From Alistipes sp. (GTDB lineage: Bacteria > Bacteroidota > Bacteroidia > Bacteroidales > Rikenellaceae): DNA of 9,535 nt. Position numbers and translations under genes: made by a program. This document shows positions 6,934 to 9,535 of the stretch, piece after piece (position 1 is the stretch's first letter; every line of letters starts with the position of its first letter). The notes beneath the pieces are model-generated. The model did no database searches. It saw only the letters and a program-made list of their open reading frames with translations, and had not been told where the DNA came from. The DNA lies in the NCBI GenBank assembly GCA_017934845.1, contig JAGBIR010000207.1:1-9535 (forward strand), in the 5' to 3' direction.

Positions 6934-7596
6934 ATGACGATGAAAAAGATTTTTACGATTATAGCAATACTGCTCCTCGCAGCCTGCAATGCGACAAAGT
7001 CAACCGACAGGTTGTTAAGCGACGTATGGGCCAAAGACCAGGCTATTCGCCATCAGATGATAAGACTCACGAAGGCTGTTACCACCGAAGGTCAGACGGA
7101 GTTAATAGACTCGTTATTGTGGGCAAGCGAAGAGATGGAGCGTATCGATAGTGCGAATATGGTCGTTGTCGATAGCCTGCTACATAACGGGCTACCCGAA
7201 AATCTCTCGGAGGAGTCCTACAAAACCATCTGGATAGTTATCGACCACGCCTCTCTCGAGATGCAGGAGCAATACCTCCCGCTAATCGAGCAAATGGCAA
7301 GCTCCAAGTTAATCGACATCGACGAATATGCAACACTCTTCGATCGCGTAGCAATGAAACGTAATCAGCCGCAACGATATGGCAGCCAGTCTGTTCAGTT
7401 CGGCACACCCGAGGCGATGCAACTCTACATCTGGCCGGTCGAAAATCCGACAGCACTCGACTCGTTGCGCTCGGCTGTTGGGATGATGCCTATAAGCGAG
7501 TACCTTAAAACCCTGACTGAAACTACGGGCATTGAAGCAAAATACTGCCCCACGATGAGAGTCGAAGAGTTAAACAAAATGCGCTATGAAGAGTAA
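6934..7596 (+). CDS. Lipoprotein, DUF6624-like
   Basis: Exported lipoprotein of unknown role; 220 residues from the ATG at 6934 (MTMKKIF) or 218 from the ATG at 6940. The signal peptide KKIFTIIAILLLAAC ends in a clear lipobox (LAAC); the lipidated cysteine is residue 18 from the first ATG. The residues after it (NATKST) lack the acidic run that sends lipoproteins to the surface in this phylum, so a periplasmic location is likelier. The mature part is helical at first (DQAIRHQMIRL, then repeated acidic helices). It continues with HASLEMQEQYLPLIEQM (about 107-123), DRVAMKRNQPQRYGSQSV (about 137-154) and a PTALDSLR helix. The H-x-S...QYLPL and DR...RYGSQ patterns resemble DUF6624, recalled and not searched. 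It overlaps the next gene by 11 bp, so the two are probably translationally coupled. Confidence 0.82.
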   Translation: MTMKKIFTIIAILLLAACNATKSTDRLLSDVWAKDQAIRHQMIRLTKAVTTEGQTELIDSLLWASEEMERIDSANMVVVDSLLHNGLPENLSEESYKTIWIVIDHASLEMQEQYLPLIEQMASSKLIDIDEYATLFDRVAMKRNQPQRYGSQSVQFGTPEAMQLYIWPVENPTALDSLRSAVGMMPISEYLKTLTETTGIEAKYCPTMRVEELNKMRYEE

Positions 7597-8449
7597 CATT
7601 ACAGTCCGCGTAGCGACCAAAAAAGATGCAGCAACGATTGCCCAAGCGGTAGCTATGGCTATTGGCGACGAAGATGCTTTACGCTCCTATTGTGGCGACG
7701 ATTACCTTGAGGTACTTACCGAGGTAGCACGACGCAAAGCTACGCAATACAGCTGGCAATATGCCCTCGTGGCAGAGGTCAACGGCAAGGCGGCAGGTGC
7801 AATAGTAGGATATGATGGTGCGCGACTTGAAGTGTTGCGCGAAGGGACATTTGATGTTTTGCGCGAGCGTGTGGGGCGCATACCGACAATCGCCAACGAG
7901 ACCGAAGCGGGCGAATACTACCTCGATTCTGTGGGTGTCTTGCCCGAATTTCGCGGTTTGAGCGTAGGCAAAGCATTGGTCGCCGCATTTTGCGACAAAG
8001 TGTTTTCAGATGGCTACGCACGCGTGGGCTTGATAGTCGATAACGAAAATCCCAATGCCGAAAGGCTCTACAGTTCATTAGGTTTCGAGCGCGTTGGCAC
8101 GCGACCTTTCTTCGGACACAAAATGTGGCATCTGCAGCGCGCAAACACAATGTGTGTGCGTGATAGGCTCCTTCACTCTACTATTATCACCCCATTTCAA
8201 CGGCGTGTCTATTTAGAGCTGCTGAATATTCCTGCGGGGCAAACCATAACCTATGGCGAGATGGCCCGACGCATCGGATGCCGCAGCGCACAGGCCGTTG
8301 GTCAGGCCCTGAAACGAAATCCGTTTGCGCCCGAAGTACCGTGCCACAGAGTAGTAGCCGCCGACGGCTCGCTGGGTGGCTATAACGGATATCGCGACGG
8401 AGAACAGATAGAGCATAAACGCCAACTTTTGGAGACCGAAAAAGCATAA
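7586..8449 (+). CDS. GNAT acetyltransferase fused to MGMT/Ogt alkyltransferase domain
   Basis: Single 287-residue frame with two recognisable enzymes. Residues about 5-185 are a GNAT N-acetyltransferase: YYLDSVGVLPEFRGLSVGKAL (about 111-131) is the acetyl-CoA site, and NPNAERLYSSLGFERVGT (about 155-172) is the usual C-terminal GNAT motif. Residues about 203-285 are the DNA-binding and active-site domain of O6-alkylguanine-DNA alkyltransferase: FQRRVYLELLNIPAGQTITYGE, a helix-turn-helix with SAQAVGQALKRNP, and the active-site PCHRV with acceptor Cys253. GGYNGY and a final K-x-x-LL-x-x-E follow. The N-terminal ribonuclease-like domain of full-length Ogt is absent; the GNAT stands in its place. 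Gln238 occupies the place of the arginine finger of human MGMT (AARAVG); this occurs in some bacterial relatives and may be a subfamily trait. Likely role: direct repair of alkylated guanine combined with acetylation of an unknown substrate. Confidence 0.92.
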   Translation: MKSNITVRVATKKDAATIAQAVAMAIGDEDALRSYCGDDYLEVLTEVARRKATQYSWQYALVAEVNGKAAGAIVGYDGARLEVLREGTFDVLRERVGRIPTIANETEAGEYYLDSVGVLPEFRGLSVGKALVAAFCDKVFSDGYARVGLIVDNENPNAERLYSSLGFERVGTRPFFGHKMWHLQRANTMCVRDRLLHSTIITPFQRRVYLELLNIPAGQTITYGEMARRIGCRSAQAVGQALKRNPFAPEVPCHRVVAADGSLGGYNGYRDGEQIEHKRQLLETEKA

Positions 8450-8457
8450 ATAAAGCG

Positions 8458-8799
8458 ATGGAAGTAATTAACCTTTTACATTTTAGCTCGCGCGCCCAGT
8501 TGCGACGTTGGCTGGAAGAGAATCACTCGCGAGAGCGCGTTTGCTGGGTCGTAACATCGCGCAGCAAGCAGCCCCAAGAGGGAGTTATACCCTACATCGA
8601 AGTCGTCGAGGAGGCATTATGCTTCGGATGGATAGACTCCACACTGAAACGCCTGCCCGACGGTCGCCTTGCGCAACGGCTATCACCTCGCCGCCGAGGT
8701 AGCCATTGGACCGAACTGAACAAACAACGTTGTGCCGAACTCGAACGACGCGGCTTGATGACCGATGCCGGCCGCAACGAACTGAAAAAAGCGAAATAA
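8458..8799 (+). CDS. YdeI/OmpD-associated-like protein, short form
   Basis: 113 residues matching the N-terminal half of the YdeI/OmpD-associated family (often annotated bacteriocin-protection protein): LHFSSRAQLRRWLEENHS, then IPYIEVVEEALCFGWIDS (about 44-61) and LSPRRRGSHWTELNKQR (about 75-91), then LERRGLMTDAGR. Full-length members are about 185-190 residues and continue with a C-terminal region rich in AK and R-x-x-RI motifs. That region is missing: the frame stops with KKAK at 8797-8799, and only 29 bp remain before the next gene, so it is not present in another frame either. It may be a natural short form or a decayed gene. It begins 8 bp after the fusion gene, so it is probably in the same operon. 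The biochemical role of the family is not established. Confidence 0.85.
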   Translation: MEVINLLHFSSRAQLRRWLEENHSRERVCWVVTSRSKQPQEGVIPYIEVVEEALCFGWIDSTLKRLPDGRLAQRLSPRRRGSHWTELNKQRCAELERRGLMTDAGRNELKKAK

Positions 8800-8828
8800 A
8801 GGTGTAACACCATAAAAATAAGGCAACG

Positions 8829-9131
8829 ATGAAACGAGTAAAGATAACAGTAATGCGCATTACGCAGTACGAAGATTTGATGGCACAATACGAAAACCCT
8901 ATTGAGCATACGTGCGATATGCATCTTGGGCAGAGCTTTATCGTCGAGAACTGCACCAAACCCGAGGGCATGTGCCAGAGCGCGTGGGAGACACTCCTGC
9001 CATTTATCAAGGAGCTCTCTGCGGGCGGCGGCAACTTCTTCGACGGCTGGATGCAAAATCCCCACTCAGCAATGCTCTCCTGCAACGACGGCTTCCGCCC
9101 CGTAAGTTTCTACATTGAAACGATAGAATAA
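8829..9131 (+). CDS. TIGR04076-family-like small protein
   Basis: 100 residues of unknown function. The layout resembles the TIGR04076 family: a beta strand at the start (RVKITVMRI), then a cysteine followed by LGQSFIVE (Cys29), Cys42 and Cys49 in CTKPEGMCQSAWETLLPFI, a glycine-rich turn (AGGGNF), and a terminal C-N-D-G-x-x-P-V-S-F-Y-I strand with Cys85. The four cysteines could bind metal or form a redox centre; this is inference. It starts 29 bp after the YdeI-like gene with no strong terminator between, so it is likely the last gene of the operon. An AAGG lies upstream of the ATG at 8829 but is a weak ribosome-binding site. Confidence 0.82.
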   Translation: MKRVKITVMRITQYEDLMAQYENPIEHTCDMHLGQSFIVENCTKPEGMCQSAWETLLPFIKELSAGGGNFFDGWMQNPHSAMLSCNDGFRPVSFYIETIE

Positions 9132-9183
9132 CATTTTGAAGCAGACACAAACATCCTTATCGGTTGACTTGCCAGCATCGGCA

Positions 9184-9213
9184 CAAAAAAAGAGGAAACA
9201 CAAATGTTCCCTC
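9184..9213 (-). terminator. Rho-independent terminator after tRNA-Leu
   Basis: On the minus strand, GAGGGAAC (9213-9206) pairs with GTTTCCTC (9199-9192) with one G-T pair, around a 6-nt loop. It is followed at once by seven T residues (9191-9185). A textbook intrinsic terminator, four bases past the tRNA 3' end at 9217. Confidence 0.88.
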
Positions 9214-9216
9214 AAG

Positions 9217-9302
9217 TACTCGAAGCCGGGGTCGAACCGGCACGGCCATTACTGGCCACAGGATTTTAAGTCCGGCGTGTCTACCTATTCCACCATTCGA
9301 GC
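9217..9302 (-). tRNA. tRNA-Leu (anticodon UAA)
   Basis: 86-nt class II tRNA on the minus strand. The acceptor stem is GCTCGAA (9302-9296) with TTCGAGT (9224-9218), closed by a G1-U72 wobble, and A is the discriminator at 9217. The D-arm contains GGTGGAATAGGTAGAC. The anticodon loop CTTAAAA gives anticodon TAA. The variable arm is long, with a GGCC/GGCC stem as expected for leucine, and the T-arm is GCCGG-TTCGACC-CCGGC. The CCA end is not encoded. The anticodon stem shows a C-U mismatch at pair 28-42. A36-A37-A38 is the pattern MiaA recognises, and miaA lies directly upstream. Confidence 0.95.
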
Positions 9303-9336
9303 TACACCATTTGTCTTAAATTTGGTTAAGATGCCA

Positions 9337-9367
9337 CAAAAGTAAGAAAATTATTTCAATGTGCAAA
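9337..9367 (-). promoter_or_regulatory. Promoter of tRNA-Leu, inside miaA 3' end
   Basis: Minus strand TTTG (9367-9364), 19 nt, then TACTTTTG (9344-9337): full consensus at both boxes. The -33 box lies within the last codons of miaA, the -7 box just after its stop. Transcription would start near 9330, giving a leader of about 28 nt before the tRNA that would be removed by RNase P. Confidence 0.65.
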
Positions 9368-9535
9368 TATTTGATTCCAAATAGCTCATAATTGCTTGGC
9401 GATCGGCCGGATGGAACCATCGAATCTCTTCATCTCGACGAAACCAAGTGAGTTGTCGCTTGGCATAACGGCGCGAGTTACGTTTGATAAGTTCCACGGC
9501 CTCATCGCGGCTTATCTTACCATCGAAATAGTCGA
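9351..9535 (-). CDS. miaA: tRNA dimethylallyltransferase MiaA, C-terminal end only
   Basis: Last 61 codons of miaA; the rest lies beyond base 9535. The enzyme moves a dimethylallyl group onto N6 of A37 in tRNAs reading codons that begin with U. The visible residues [20 protein letters not shown] and then [20 protein letters not shown] are the highly conserved C-terminal region (N-[ST]-RRYAKRQ-x-TWFR). The frame ends at TAA (9353-9351 on the minus strand) with CTLK before it. The tRNA-Leu(UAA) 48 bp downstream is a probable substrate. Too short for the usual ORF listing but unambiguous. Confidence 0.93.
   Translation of the reverse strand, partial: DYFDGKISRDEAVELIKRNSRRYAKRQLTWFRRDEEIRWFHPADRQAIMSYLESNICTLK

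Noticed and set aside
8799..8812. Possible hairpin GGTG-TAA-CACC after the YdeI-like gene
   Set aside because: Only a four-pair stem with no T-tract; too weak to call a terminator.
8585..9085. 166-codon minus-strand frame
   Set aside because: Opposite two plus-strand genes with family motifs; contains no coherent domain.

Overview
The window looks like chromosomal DNA from a Bacteroidota bacterium of the order Bacteroidales; an Alistipes-like genus is possible but cannot be fixed from sequence alone. The evidence is promoter style and gene content. Several genes are preceded by the TAnnTTTG -7 box typical of this phylum, two of them with a correctly spaced TTTG -33 box. Shine-Dalgarno sites are weak or absent. 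Base composition is moderate, and the proteins recognised are commonly seen in the phylum.

Layout. (1) 1-1253, plus strand: 3' part of a catalase gene whose start lies outside the window. (2) 1254-4072, minus strand: a visibly more AT-rich block with a sigma-70-like factor, a four-helix membrane protein and a secreted alpha/beta hydrolase. Two related hairpin terminators follow the membrane-protein gene and the hydrolase gene. (3) 4073-4198: a second, 5'-truncated copy of the last 29 catalase codons, followed by a hairpin. (4) 4217-6194, minus strand: a compact three-gene operon of a DUF169-like protein, a RibD/DHFR-like reductase and a flavin-reductase-like protein. (5) 6321-6725, minus strand: a small membrane protein with its own good promoter. 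(6) 6934-9131, plus strand: four close-packed genes for a lipoprotein, a GNAT-MGMT fusion, a short YdeI-like protein and a TIGR04076-like protein. (7) 9184-9535, minus strand: the miaA 3' end, then tRNA-Leu(UAA) with a promoter inside miaA and a clear terminator.

The most informative signal is the 95-bp direct repeat (1165-1259 and 4073-4167). It places the sigma/membrane/hydrolase block between an intact catalase 3' end and a leftover one. All six differences between the copies are silent, so both copies appear to have evolved inside working catalase genes. This suggests the block arrived by recombination at katA and brought, or left behind, a second allele of the catalase end. No integrase or transposase is visible.

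Other points of interest are the in-frame fusion of an acetyltransferase to an alkylguanine-DNA alkyltransferase domain, a pair of hairpins showing compensatory base changes, and a tRNA that is a likely MiaA substrate lying directly behind miaA. I did not find a clearly new defence or mobile system. The best candidates for undescribed biology are the inserted sigma/membrane/hydrolase block and the DUF169-reductase-flavoreductase operon.
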